Below, piece by piece: positions 25,139 through 32,267 of a stretch of DNA of 64,000 bases; the stretch's first letter is position 1, and each line of letters starts with the position of its first letter. Origin of the DNA: Hadesarchaea archaeon (GTDB taxonomy: Archaea; Hadarchaeota; Hadarchaeia; Hadarchaeales; Hadarchaeaceae); assembly GCA_029259175.1 (NCBI GenBank), contig JAPDJH010000004.1, forward strand, positions 1-64,000. The letters run 5' to 3'. A program made the translations under genes and the position numbers. The notes beneath the pieces were generated by a model. It made no database searches, was not told the origin of the DNA, and saw nothing but the letters and a program-made list of their open reading frames with translations.

Positions 25139-26221
25139 TCAGTAGCGGCGGAGAACGATCTGTCGGGTCGCGGCGATGCTTATCAAAGCTGCAACTATGG
25201 CGGCGGCGAGCACCGTGAGCCACGGGATCACTTGTACCAGACCGATCGCTCCGAGCACTCCGATCTTCGGGTCGTGGACAATGCTGGTTCCGCGCTCATA
25301 GATCAAGTAGAGCTCCCGGTCGCCCTCCTCGACGTCATGGATGAGCTCGGTGGACAGAACCGGACGCTCAACACCATCTACGAGGGCCGTGTCCTTCCAA
25401 GAGAAGAAGCCGCCGAAACCACCGGACTTGATCTCGATCTCTGTTTCCCGTTCGAACTCCTTGGATTTCACCTCCTCCTCGATTTCGCGTTCGCTTTTCA
25501 GCTCGGTCTTCAGCGCGAGCTTAGAGTCAGTCCGAGTGTACGGGAAGTTGTTGATCTCCACGGTGATCTTGGCCTCGTTGGGAGTTATGTTTTCACCGTC
25601 GAGAGTCACCGGCTGGCCAGAAGAATAGAGAATCGCCTTGAAAACACCGTCCGTGGTCTGAACGGTGATCTTGTGCACTTGAACTCCGTTCACGTTTTCC
25701 ACAGTGTACTGCAGGGGTGCGAAGCTCGCATGTTTCAGGTCGTAGGTGTAGACGGCTTCTCCGGGATCGTATACGCCGTCGTTGTCGTTGTCGACGAATT
25801 CTACAATGGAGTCGAACTCGGCTTCAAATTCGAGTTCGATTTCACGCTCGATCTCCACGTTGTCCGCGAGCTCGAACTCCGTGGAGAACTCCAGCCGGAA
25901 CTCGACGCCCTCGTCCGTATCCACCCGCAGCTTGATCTCGTCTTCTATTCGACCGGGTTCGGTTTCGCTGTAATTCTTGGCTTTGATTTCAACGCGGTCC
26001 GTCTCGACTTTGATCTCGATTTCTCGCTCTTCCTTTTCGATATCGTGTTCTTCGTCGACCTCATGTTCGATGTCAGAAGTTTCCTTGGGAGCGGGTGTTT
26101 GGTTTTCAGCGATGTCGGGGAGTTCGTCGGGTTCCTCCTTGCCCAGCGTCGGGACGGGGGCGAACGCTGTTGTCAGGAGTACGGCGCACAGGACCCATGC
26201 GACCACTTTTGCCGTTTTCAT
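25139..26221 (-). CDS. acidic secreted surface protein with C-terminal membrane anchor
   Basis: A 360-residue protein: signal peptide (AKVVAWVLCAVLLTTAFAPV), a strongly acidic low-complexity spacer (residues 30-75, rich in Glu), a beta-rich middle with repeated IEREIELEFEAEFD-like strands, a calcium-binding-type loop DNDNDGVYDPGE near residue 143, and a C-terminal transmembrane segment (VIPWLTVLAAAIVAALIS) followed by RQIVLRRY. This is the layout of a cell-surface protein anchored at its C-terminus. A TATA element lies near 26257-26266. Family not recognised. Neighbouring genes encode paralogous membrane hairpins, one with a DNA-binding domain. Confidence 0.78.
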   Translation of the reverse strand: MKTAKVVAWVLCAVLLTTAFAPVPTLGKEEPDELPDIAENQTPAPKETSDIEHEVDEEHDIEKEEREIEIKVETDRVEIKAKNYSETEPGRIEDEIKLRVDTDEGVEFRLEFSTEFELADNVEIEREIELEFEAEFDSIVEFVDNDNDGVYDPGEAVYTYDLKHASFAPLQYTVENVNGVQVHKITVQTTDGVFKAILYSSGQPVTLDGENITPNEAKITVEINNFPYTRTDSKLALKTELKSEREIEEEVKSKEFERETEIEIKSGGFGGFFSWKDTALVDGVERPVLSTELIHDVEEGDRELYLIYERGTSIVHDPKIGVLGAIGLVQVIPWLTVLAAAIVAALISIAATRQIVLRRY

Positions 26222-26313
26222 TTTTTACCACCTCCGAGAGGCAAGTATGACCAAAAGGGAGATATAAAAAATCTCGGACAAATTTTCATCGAGCTGGCAA
26301 AATACAAGTGTTT

Positions 26314-26353
26314 ATCGTTCAGATCTAGAAAAAGGGGCGAAAAATCGTTCAGA
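26314..26353. repeat. two direct repeats ATCGTTCAGA in a divergent promoter region
   Basis: ATCGTTCAGA occurs at 26314-26323 and 26344-26353, 30 bp apart, between the divergent acidic surface protein gene and the membrane regulator gene. The spacing of about three helical turns is consistent with binding sites on one DNA face. No function is established. Confidence 0.4.
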
Positions 26354-26437
26354 AACTTGCACGAAGTCAAAGGAGAGTGGAAAAACAACAAATCCCAAGA
26401 AATTTAAGAAATCGCGATATCAGGGTTTTAGGGACTC

Positions 26438-26830
26438 ATGAAGCTTGTCGAAGTGCTCTCAGTTATTCTGATAGCGCTCATAGTGGCCATTTTGAGCGGA
26501 GTGGTTCTGTTCGGTGTGCTGGGCATTGCGCCAGACATCGAGCCGAGCATGATCGCGTTTGCTATGCTAGTGATGATGGCGATCACCGTAGGATCAACCC
26601 TAGTCTTCTACGTGGCGTTCACACGGTACGCCGCAGAACGGGCGGTACGCGTAGCGATGCTGGCGCTGAGCGAGGACGAGCGAGCGGTGCTCCAGAAGCT
26701 CATGGAGTTCGGAGGTGAGGTTCGCCAGGAGGATCTGTGGCGAAAGCTACGGGATCGGTACTCCAAGTCTAAGCTGAGCGCGCTCGTCATCAACTTGGAG
26801 CGGAAACACGTGCTCACGCGGCAACGGTAG
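26438..26830 (+). CDS. membrane-tethered winged-helix protein
   Basis: A 130-residue protein with two N-terminal transmembrane segments (residues 7-29 and 39-62) and a C-terminal winged-helix-like domain (residues 72-130: LSEDERAVLQKLMEFGGEVRQ, LSALVINLERKHVLTRQR). This resembles archaeal membrane-bound MarR-like regulators. It is divergently transcribed from the acidic surface protein gene, whose promoter it may control; that link is inference. A TATA-like AAATTTAAG lies 35 bp upstream of the ATG. Confidence 0.75.
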   Translation: MKLVEVLSVILIALIVAILSGVVLFGVLGIAPDIEPSMIAFAMLVMMAITVGSTLVFYVAFTRYAAERAVRVAMLALSEDERAVLQKLMEFGGEVRQEDLWRKLRDRYSKSKLSALVINLERKHVLTRQR

Positions 26831-26845
26831 TATCGGACAAACTTG

Positions 26846-27085
26846 CTAAGGTTGACTCCTGAGTTTAGGAGGAAATGACAAAGGTTTGTCATCGGAACGC
26901 AGGGGCACCACGAGCGCCCGCCCTCCGTTAGAATTGACGAGTTCGGCGAGCGCGCGGCACTGCTCAGGATTCTCCAGCTTCCACACGGACTGCTGGATCT
27001 GCTCGGCTCTGCACTGGTGGAGCTTTCGATTGAGCCTCAGCGCATTGTTTGTCCCGCAGATATCGTACACCAGCAGGTACGGCAT
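26846..27085 (-). CDS. Cas2-like protein B (solo)
   Basis: A 79-residue protein, the first 63 residues of which show the Cas2 fold pattern: beta1 PYLLVYDICG with the conserved Asp-8, helix NALRLNRKLHQCR, beta2 EQIQQSVWKLE, helix PEQCRALAELVNSNG and beta4 RALVVPL. Like protein A it is slightly shorter than usual Cas2. Palindrome 26875-26892 is read in frame as residues 65-70, directly after the fold. ATG start with a TATA box about 30 bp upstream. No cas1, cas4 or interference gene is present. Role unknown; DNA or RNA nuclease, VapD-like toxin or palindrome-binding regulator are all possible. Confidence 0.72.
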   Translation of the reverse strand: MPYLLVYDICGTNNALRLNRKLHQCRAEQIQQSVWKLENPEQCRALAELVNSNGGRALVVPLRSDDKPLSFPPKLRSQP

Positions 27086-27300
27086 CTCCCACGATCGCTT
27101 TGCGCTGAAGGTTGCTTATAAAGGAACAATAGAGCGGATGCTGGAATGACAAAGGTTTGTCACTCACTAAGCCACACTCCCACGATAAAGGTTTGTCAAA
27201 GACCGGCTGTGACAAAGGTTTGTCATCCGCTAGAAAAGTCAAGCTCTCATGACAAAGGTTTGTCAAAGCTCAGACACCAGTTGCGACAAAGGTTTGTCAT
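26875..27300 (+). repeat. palindrome array B: six ATGACAAAGGTTTGTCAT elements around Cas2-like gene B
   Basis: Six copies of an 8-bp inverted repeat around an asymmetric GG: 26875-26892 (perfect 18 bp, in the reading frame), 27146-27163, 27182-27199 (one arm mismatch, GATAAA), 27209-27226, 27249-27266 and 27283-27300. All have GG on the plus strand. Centre spacing is 271, 36, 27, 40 and 34 bp; the last five form a compact array with unrelated 9-22 bp spacers. Reversed, the element reads ATGACAAACCTTTGTCAT and shares 12 of 18 positions with array A. Confidence 0.93.
27106..27124 (-). promoter_or_regulatory. TATA-box promoter of Cas2-like gene B
   Basis: Minus-strand CCTTTATAAGCAACCTTCA, with TATA at 27115-27124, 30-39 bp upstream of the ATG. 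Seventeen bases are identical to the promoter of the coiled-coil gene (4246-4262). Palindrome 27146-27163 begins 22 bp further upstream, the same arrangement as in locus A. Confidence 0.68.
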
Positions 27301-27314
27301 CCGTCAACGGGCAG

Positions 27315-28496
27315 CTACTCTCTCCCCAGCAGCAGCCTCATAAACTCCGGCCCCTCCACAAATCCCAGCGACCCCTGCGCACCCGCCCGCTCACAAAACG
27401 CCAGCCCGTCTCCTCTCTCTCCCGGCCTGTAAATCACGAAAGGAATCGGATCCGATGTGTGAACTTTTTTCGAAACGGGCGTCGGGTGATCCGGCAGCAC
27501 CGCAATCGTGCACCCCTCGGCCCGCTCAACTATCGGACCCACCAATCTGCGATCGAACTCCTCGAGCACGCGCACCTTCCGCTCGGCACTCCCCTCGTGA
27601 CCCGCCTCGTCCGGCGCTTCAACGTGCACGTACACCAGATCATTTCTTTCCAGAGCCTTGAGCGCGTGATCGGCCTTCCCCTCGTAGTTGGTGTCGTAGT
27701 AGCCCGTGGCCCCGGGCACGTCAACGATTTCCATTCCCGCATAAACACCTATCCCCTTGATCAGCAGAACCGCGGAAATCATCGCCCCCTGGATTCCGTA
27801 CCGCCGCTCAAAGGGCTCGAGCCGCGGCCTTGGACCAGGACTCCACAACCATATCATGTTGGCCGGTCTCTTCCCTTCCTCCCTCCTGCGCCGGTTCACC
27901 GGGTGCTCCGAGAGCACGTCCCGCGACCGCAGCATCAGCTCGTTCAACCGCTTTCCGAGCCCACCCGCCTCTGGCGGTATGAGGTGTTCATCTATCGCCT
28001 CCCCCACTATGTTGTGCGGTGGCGTGCACCCAAGCGTAATCTCGGCACCGCGAACCACGAAGATATGTCTGTAGCTCACCCCGACAAAGAACTCTCCAAC
28101 CCCCAGCTTCGCAACCTCTCGGAGGAGCTCCCTGGCCTCTCCCGTGCTCACGTGCCCCGCCGAATAGTCCACCATCCGTCCGCCCTCCACCGTCACCAGA
28201 TTGCACCTGAAAGCCACATCGCGCTCGCCCAGCCGGACACCCATCGCCCCCGCCTCCAGCGGTCCGCGTCCCGTGTAGTACCGCCTCGGATCGTATCCCA
28301 GAATCGAGAGATTGGCAATCGAGGAATCCGGCTCCATCCCCTCCGGAATCGTTTTTAACATCCCCATTCTCCCATGCCCTGCAAGCCAATCCATATTGGG
28401 AGTGTCGGCGGCCTCGAGGGGTGTTCGGCCACCCAGCTCCTCAACCGGATAATCAGCCATTCCGTCCCCAACGATCACTACGTACTTCACCCGCAT
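27315..28496 (-). CDS. apgM: 2,3-bisphosphoglycerate-independent phosphoglycerate mutase, archaeal type
   Basis: Interconverts 3- and 2-phosphoglycerate in glycolysis and gluconeogenesis; alkaline-phosphatase superfamily. The 393-residue protein starts MRVKYVVIVGDGMADYPVEE (metal-binding Asp), with TPNMDWLA, PDSSIANLSILGYDP (nucleophile Ser) and the C-terminal metal site VHVEAPDEAGHEG and LPDHPTPVSKKVHTSDPIP. The ATG at 28496 fits the family; upstream codons belong to the preceding gene, whose stop overlaps it (TGATG). The pairing with a SerK-like gene suggests a link of 3-phosphoglycerate to serine metabolism. Confidence 0.95.
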   Translation of the reverse strand: MRVKYVVIVGDGMADYPVEELGGRTPLEAADTPNMDWLAGHGRMGMLKTIPEGMEPDSSIANLSILGYDPRRYYTGRGPLEAGAMGVRLGERDVAFRCNLVTVEGGRMVDYSAGHVSTGEARELLREVAKLGVGEFFVGVSYRHIFVVRGAEITLGCTPPHNIVGEAIDEHLIPPEAGGLGKRLNELMLRSRDVLSEHPVNRRRREEGKRPANMIWLWSPGPRPRLEPFERRYGIQGAMISAVLLIKGIGVYAGMEIVDVPGATGYYDTNYEGKADHALKALERNDLVYVHVEAPDEAGHEGSAERKVRVLEEFDRRLVGPIVERAEGCTIAVLPDHPTPVSKKVHTSDPIPFVIYRPGERGDGLAFCERAGAQGSLGFVEGPEFMRLLLGRE

Positions 28497-29341
28497 CACC
28501 TGAAAACCAATATTTCTTCTTCGTAGCGCCTGCCCTCCCACACCGACCCGGGCGGCAGGCGTTCCACCCGCCGGTTGCTGAGCCGTTCCTCAAACATGCG
28601 ATTGACTTCGTCGAGCGGAATGGTGTCGTAAAGCCATTCCAGAGGCACACCTATGTTCACGGGACGCGCCGGAACCATGTGTCGAGTCGTCTTGTGAGCA
28701 AACACGTGGCCCGCGAGCGCCAGCTGCAACACCTCCTCTTTTTTCACGCACGGAACCATCAGCACCCCCGTCTCACCCACCCTTCGCTCAGCATCCTCCT
28801 CGTGCTCATAGCTGATCTCCGCACCCTCCTCGCGCAGCGCCAGCTCCAACCGCTTCACCCACGTATATGCCTCGAGCACATCGCCTTTCCGACCTCCCTG
28901 CACCATCAGACATCCTGAGACCGTGCGGTACGCCGCAATTATCTCTCTCCGCTCCAGCGCTTCCTTGGCCTCCGCTGGCGAAGACGACAGGACCTTTAGA
29001 CCCAACAGCCGAACTATCTCGACGAATTTCTCCTCGCCAATCCCCTTGACCACCCGATACCAGCACCCCACCTTTATCGCTGGGTGCCGGTAGTCCACCT
29101 CGCACACGGGCAGGCGCGTACACCCCAACTTCTCCAATGCGGCAACGCGGTGCATCCCGTCCAGCACCACCAGCGAGCGCTCATCCACGAGCACCGGATC
29201 CTTGACCGCATTGTTCTGCTTTATGTCCGCGATCAGCTGCTCGAGGAGCTCCGGAACTATCTCCTCGTGAATCAGCACGTCCCCTATCTCCAATATCCTC
29301 AGCTTTAGCGCAAGCCCAGCCGTCCTGAACTCGAAAACCAA
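28496..29341 (-). CDS. ParB/Srx-fold protein, probable SerK-like free serine kinase
   Basis: About 281 residues from a TTG start. Residues 20-80 form a ParB/sulfiredoxin domain (LIHEEIVPELLEQLIADIKQ, DPVLVDERSLVVLDGMHRVA ALEKLG as separate parts), followed by a larger C-terminal region (VFAHKTTRHMVPARPVNIGVP). This layout and the DGMHRV loop match archaeal SerK, an ADP-dependent kinase making O-phosphoserine, and related ParB-like proteins. The start is uncertain: ATG at 29440 adds a doubtful N-terminus overlapping the RNA candidate's T-rich end. It is translationally coupled with apgM. A plain DNA-binding ParB role is less likely because no helix-turn-helix is evident. Confidence 0.72.
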   Translation of the reverse strand: MVFEFRTAGLALKLRILEIGDVLIHEEIVPELLEQLIADIKQNNAVKDPVLVDERSLVVLDGMHRVAALEKLGCTRLPVCEVDYRHPAIKVGCWYRVVKGIGEEKFVEIVRLLGLKVLSSSPAEAKEALERREIIAAYRTVSGCLMVQGGRKGDVLEAYTWVKRLELALREEGAEISYEHEEDAERRVGETGVLMVPCVKKEEVLQLALAGHVFAHKTTRHMVPARPVNIGVPLEWLYDTIPLDEVNRMFEERLSNRRVERLPPGSVWEGRRYEEEILVFR

Positions 29342-29423
29342 ATGTACCAGCCGTAAGTATGTGGAATTGAAAGAAAAAAATGTTGCTCCACGGAGATTTT
29401 CGAATACGTTAAAAAAAAATTTA

Positions 29424-29574
29424 AGACCGCGAGTCCCCATAGGTAGACTGGGAGAGGGTCAGTGCCCCCTAGAGGGGCAGTTGGCATGCACTCACCATTG
29501 CCCCGAGGGGCTCAGAGTGCCAACCGTTCATCATCCCCTCTCCCACGCCTCATCCACACGGCTCGGCGCGGTCT
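29424..29574 (-). ncRNA. candidate box C/D-like structured RNA
   Basis: Read on the minus strand: terminal helix AGACCGCG (29574-29567) with CGCGGTCT (29431-29424), then a 9-bp stem GGGAGAGGG (29544-29536) with CCCTCTCCC (29458-29450). Directly inside this stem lie box C, GATGATGA (29535-29528), and box D, CTGA (29462-29459), a canonical kink-turn layout. An internal CTGA (D', 29515-29512) sits exactly 12 nt after box C, and ATGGTGA (C', 29498-29492) follows 13 nt later. The C'-D interval is 29 nt with its own hairpin, longer than usual. A T9 run follows on the minus strand. It lies between radA and the SerK-like gene. Confidence 0.6.
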
Positions 29575-29594
29575 CTTACCGAGGACTCACGGCC

Positions 29595-30524
29595 TCAGTC
29601 CCTCACGCCCGCCTCCGTTATCCTGAACGTCGCACTCTCGGGCGGCAAACACGGGTGGTCGACCAACTTCGCGATCCGCAGGTTTTCTCTGGCCTTGCGC
29701 AGATAGATCCGGGCAGTCATAGCATGGCCGAGCACATGCCCTCCTATTGGCCTCGTCGGATCACCGAAAAGCACATCCGGCCGCGCCTGCACCTGATTGG
29801 TCACCAGCACCGCCACATCGTATAGCTCCGCCACCCGGTGAAGGGCTGCGAGGTGCTTGCCCAGCTTCTGCTGCCGCTCCGCAAGCATTCCGCGGCCGCA
29901 GTACTCTGCTCGGAAAAGAGCCGTCACCGAGTCCACCACCAACACCCGCGCTTTGTGCTTCTCCACCAGCCTGTCCGCCCGCTCCACCAGCAGCATCTGG
30001 TGGTCAGTCGTGTGCGCCCGAGCCACACAAATGCGCTCCAGAACCTCTCTAGGATCCAAGCCCAAGGCTGTGGCCATCTGCGCTACTCGCTCCGGCCGGA
30101 AGGTATTCTCCGTGTCCACGAAAATCGCTCCTCCTCCCAGTCCTCCCTGCTCCAGCGGTAGCTGAACGTTGACCACCACCTGATGTGCGAGCTGCGACTT
30201 CCCGCTCCCGAACTCGCCGAAAACTTCTGTAACACCGTCCGTCTCGATGCCCCCACCCAGCAACTTATCCAAATTGGAGCTGCCCGTGGTCACACGCCCC
30301 ACGCACTGGCGGCGCTCATAGAGGACGCTGGCAAGCTCATAATCCAGCTTGGCTGCCTCCCGCGCGGACTGGATGATGCGAATGGCCGTGTTAAACCCGA
30401 TCCCTGCAGAGCCCGCTAGCTCACTCGCGGTCACCGTCGCAAGCCTCAAGGGGGTATCAAATCCCGCTTCCCGAAGCTTCTCGGCAATTGCGGGACCAAC
30501 TCCATCCAACTCTTCCAAATCCAT
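29595..30524 (-). CDS. radA: RadA recombinase
   Basis: Archaeal RecA/Rad51-family strand-exchange ATPase for homologous recombination. From the ATG at 30524 ([20 protein letters not shown]) it is 309 residues. An N-terminal helix-hairpin-helix domain (residues 1-60) precedes the core with Walker [14 protein letters not shown], Walker [18 protein letters not shown], and L2 region [25 protein letters not shown]. The upstream ORF extension overlaps the promoter region shared with the divergent lsm gene and has no family similarity. No intein. Confidence 0.97.
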   Translation of the reverse strand: MDLEELDGVGPAIAEKLREAGFDTPLRLATVTASELAGSAGIGFNTAIRIIQSAREAAKLDYELASVLYERRQCVGRVTTGSSNLDKLLGGGIETDGVTEVFGEFGSGKSQLAHQVVVNVQLPLEQGGLGGGAIFVDTENTFRPERVAQMATALGLDPREVLERICVARAHTTDHQMLLVERADRLVEKHKARVLVVDSVTALFRAEYCGRGMLAERQQKLGKHLAALHRVAELYDVAVLVTNQVQARPDVLFGDPTRPIGGHVLGHAMTARIYLRKARENLRIAKLVDHPCLPPESATFRITEAGVRD

Positions 30525-30644
30525 CAAAAACCACCTCCGCTTGCGTTTTTCGAGAAAGTGGTAAGCCATATCTTTAAACGTTTTCCGGGGAGAGGGGTCG
30601 GTGAAAGTAAATCGTTTTATCCGCTCAAAGCACACCCCTATGTG

Positions 30645-30860
30645 ATGGCAGAAAACGACAAATCTTTATCCGACTTGGCTCGCTTTCTCAACCAGCGCAT
30701 ACGCGTCACATCCAAGGACGGCCGAGAATTCAAGGGAGTGCTCATCAACTATGACGAGCACATGAACCTCGTGTTAAGCGACGTGGAGGCCCCGAACGGT
30801 AAAAAACACCAGCTCGTGATCATCAAAGGTGGAAACGTCTCAGATATCTCGTCTGCCTAA
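30645..30860 (+). CDS. lsm: LSm (Sm-like archaeal) RNA-binding protein
   Basis: A 71-residue Sm fold protein. Sm1 is [20 protein letters not shown] plus [10 protein letters not shown], Sm2 is [13 protein letters not shown], matching the family consensus for the U-rich RNA-binding pocket. Archaeal Sm proteins form heptameric rings that bind oligo-U and tRNA-related RNAs. The ATG at 30645 ([10 protein letters not shown]) is chosen because upstream codons have no similarity and a TATA-like ATCGTTTTATCC lies just before it. It is convergent with a winged-helix gene, overlapping by 4 bp. Confidence 0.94.
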   Translation: MAENDKSLSDLARFLNQRIRVTSKDGREFKGVLINYDEHMNLVLSDVEAPNGKKHQLVIIKGGNVSDISSA

Positions 30861-31126
30861 ATGGACTTGAGAGCCTCCGTTGTGCGCACCGCTTCGTAGA
30901 CCTTTTTCCCATAGGGGGAAAGAACAAGTCCCGACTCGCTTTTTTCCACCAATCCACGTTCCACCAACATTTCAACGAAAGCCTTGACAGACCACCACTC
31001 CGGCGCTCCAAACTTTTGCTTCAAATCCCGGAACCACATGGGCTCGTGCTCAGCGATGAGCCGAAATGCTTTCCCCCATTCCTTTTCTCCCGACTTCAAC
31101 CAGTTGATGTCCTCCGGCACCCCCAT
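30857..31126 (-). CDS. small winged-helix-like protein
   Basis: An 89-residue protein with the pattern of a single winged-helix domain: FRLIAEHEPMWFRDLKQKFG, EWWSVKAFVEMLVERGLVEKS (recognition-type helix followed by wing strands) and SGLVLSPYGKKVYEAVR. It may be a DNA-binding regulator or a small RNA-polymerase-associated protein; I cannot decide. It is monocistronic and convergent with lsm. Confidence 0.68.
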   Translation of the reverse strand: MGVPEDINWLKSGEKEWGKAFRLIAEHEPMWFRDLKQKFGAPEWWSVKAFVEMLVERGLVEKSESGLVLSPYGKKVYEAVRTTEALKSI

Positions 31127-31208
31127 GTTCTCGAACCCAACTAGCCTCTGGTGCTAAAAATCGTTGTGCAGAGACACGTTTAAAAGAAACAATCTTAAGA
31201 AAAATGGG

Positions 31209-31484
31209 GTGAATGCTTTGCGCGAGTGGCTGATACTGGGCCTAGCAGCTCTGTTTTTAGTTGCCTTACCTGTGTGGGCAATCAACCAGAGTGGTGTCGT
31301 CAAGCTCGCCGGTCAGATCGTCCTGACCCTCGTGCTCCTCGTGGTGCTGGGGGCAACCGGGCTCTTCGGCTACATCTGCATCAAAGCCCAAGCGAAAAAG
31401 TGGGGCATCGGGCTGTGGATAATAGCTCTGCTGTCCATTCTAGCGATCTACTGGGTGTGGTTCGGACACCTTCCACTGCTGTGA
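31209..31484 (+). CDS. small three-span membrane protein
   Basis: A 91-residue hydrophobic protein with three predicted helices (about 5-24, 30-53 and 64-85), separated by short loops (AINQSGVVKL and KAQAKKWG). The GTG at 31209 is a plausible start preceding NALREWLILGLAALF; the ATG at 31164 would add a polar N-terminus that overlaps a promoter-like TTTAAAAG element. No family recognised. Confidence 0.6.
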   Translation: MNALREWLILGLAALFLVALPVWAINQSGVVKLAGQIVLTLVLLVVLGATGLFGYICIKAQAKKWGIGLWIIALLSILAIYWVWFGHLPLL

Positions 31485-31485
31485 A

Positions 31486-31971
31486 CTACCGCATTATTCC
31501 CGGCACGATCTCGTAGAGCTTGTGGAAGAGTTCCTTCAACACTTCGCTGTGATCGTATATTTTTTCCTCACCCTCCAGAGTCTTGGTGGAATAGAGGATC
31601 TGGACGGGCATTATCCGGGAGAGCACTATCGCTACCGATCCCAGCACAAGACTCATCGCCTGTGTCCCACCGCTGTAGTTGATCATCACCCGGTCATCGG
31701 GCTTCAGATTTTCCAGGATTTGCCCTAGCGCATCCCCGATCGACTCTGGGTCAAATGGGTCGCATTTATAGATATGTAGCTTGGCCTTCACCCGCTTGGC
31801 AACGTTTTTGAGAACCTCGTGATTGCTGATCTTGTAGCCTTGCTCCACCGCAACATAGCGAAGCCCGTCCTCTCCCGCAACCACGTGACACACATCGGGC
31901 TTTTTCCTCAAAATAACGAGTTCAAGCGCCCGCGGGTGCAATCCCAAGGTGAGTATCGCGATCTTTCTCAT
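31486..31971 (-). CDS. stand-alone CARF-like domain protein
   Basis: A 161-residue protein with a Rossmann-like fold of the CARF type: MRKIAILTLGLHPRALELVI (beta1, loop, helix), a middle strand HIYKCDPFDPESIG, and the diagnostic strand-loop-helix MINYSGGTQAMSLVLGSVAIV near residue 100. CARF domains bind cyclic oligoadenylates in type III CRISPR signalling; CARF-only proteins of this size can be ring nucleases or regulators. No effector nuclease domain is fused. The ATG overlaps the stop of the upstream gene (ATGA). No type III genes are in the window, so the ligand assignment is inference. Confidence 0.65.
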   Translation of the reverse strand: MRKIAILTLGLHPRALELVILRKKPDVCHVVAGEDGLRYVAVEQGYKISNHEVLKNVAKRVKAKLHIYKCDPFDPESIGDALGQILENLKPDDRVMINYSGGTQAMSLVLGSVAIVLSRIMPVQILYSTKTLEGEEKIYDHSEVLKELFHKLYEIVPGIMR

Positions 31972-32222
31972 TTCTCCTTTCCCCACGTCTCCAAGTTGAG
32001 CTGCTTTGCTCGCTCTTGGAGCTTCATCAAAATATAGTTTCTGGCCTGCACAGCATCGGCTTCCCCCTCCAACGAGCGACTGATCTGTTGCAACCGCTTG
32101 GATGCAAAAAGCTCAAAAGCCATCTCAACATCGGCATCGGAGAGCGGCGCATCCTTCACCTTATCTACCAGCACCTCAGACGCTTTTTCAACTATCCAGT
32201 CCAATTGCGAGAAATCTCTCAC
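31968..32222 (-). CDS. small helical protein coupled to the CARF-like gene
   Basis: An all-helical, charged protein of about 84 residues from a GTG at 32222 (VRDFSQLDWIVEKASEVLVD...). Further upstream ORF sequence overlaps the promoter and start of the divergent nitroreductase gene, so the shorter form is preferred; a TTATTTTTAAG element lies 30-38 bp upstream. The C-terminus overlaps the CARF gene start. I do not recognise the family; it may be a partner or a small effector of the CARF protein. Confidence 0.55.
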   Translation of the reverse strand: MRDFSQLDWIVEKASEVLVDKVKDAPLSDADVEMAFELFASKRLQQISRSLEGEADAVQARNYILMKLQERAKQLNLETWGKEK

Positions 32223-32267
32223 TGAAACCCCAACTCTTTTATTCGCCAGCTTAAAAATAACCTTGCT

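Noticed and set aside
24980-26407. 475-residue plus-strand reading frame
   Set aside because: Antisense to the acidic surface protein; its Asp/Phe/Leu/Val repeats mirror the Glu/Lys-rich codons of the real gene.
27146-27343. 65-residue plus-strand reading frame across array B
   Set aside because: It is a translation of the palindromes (repeated TKVCH units) and has no features of a protein.
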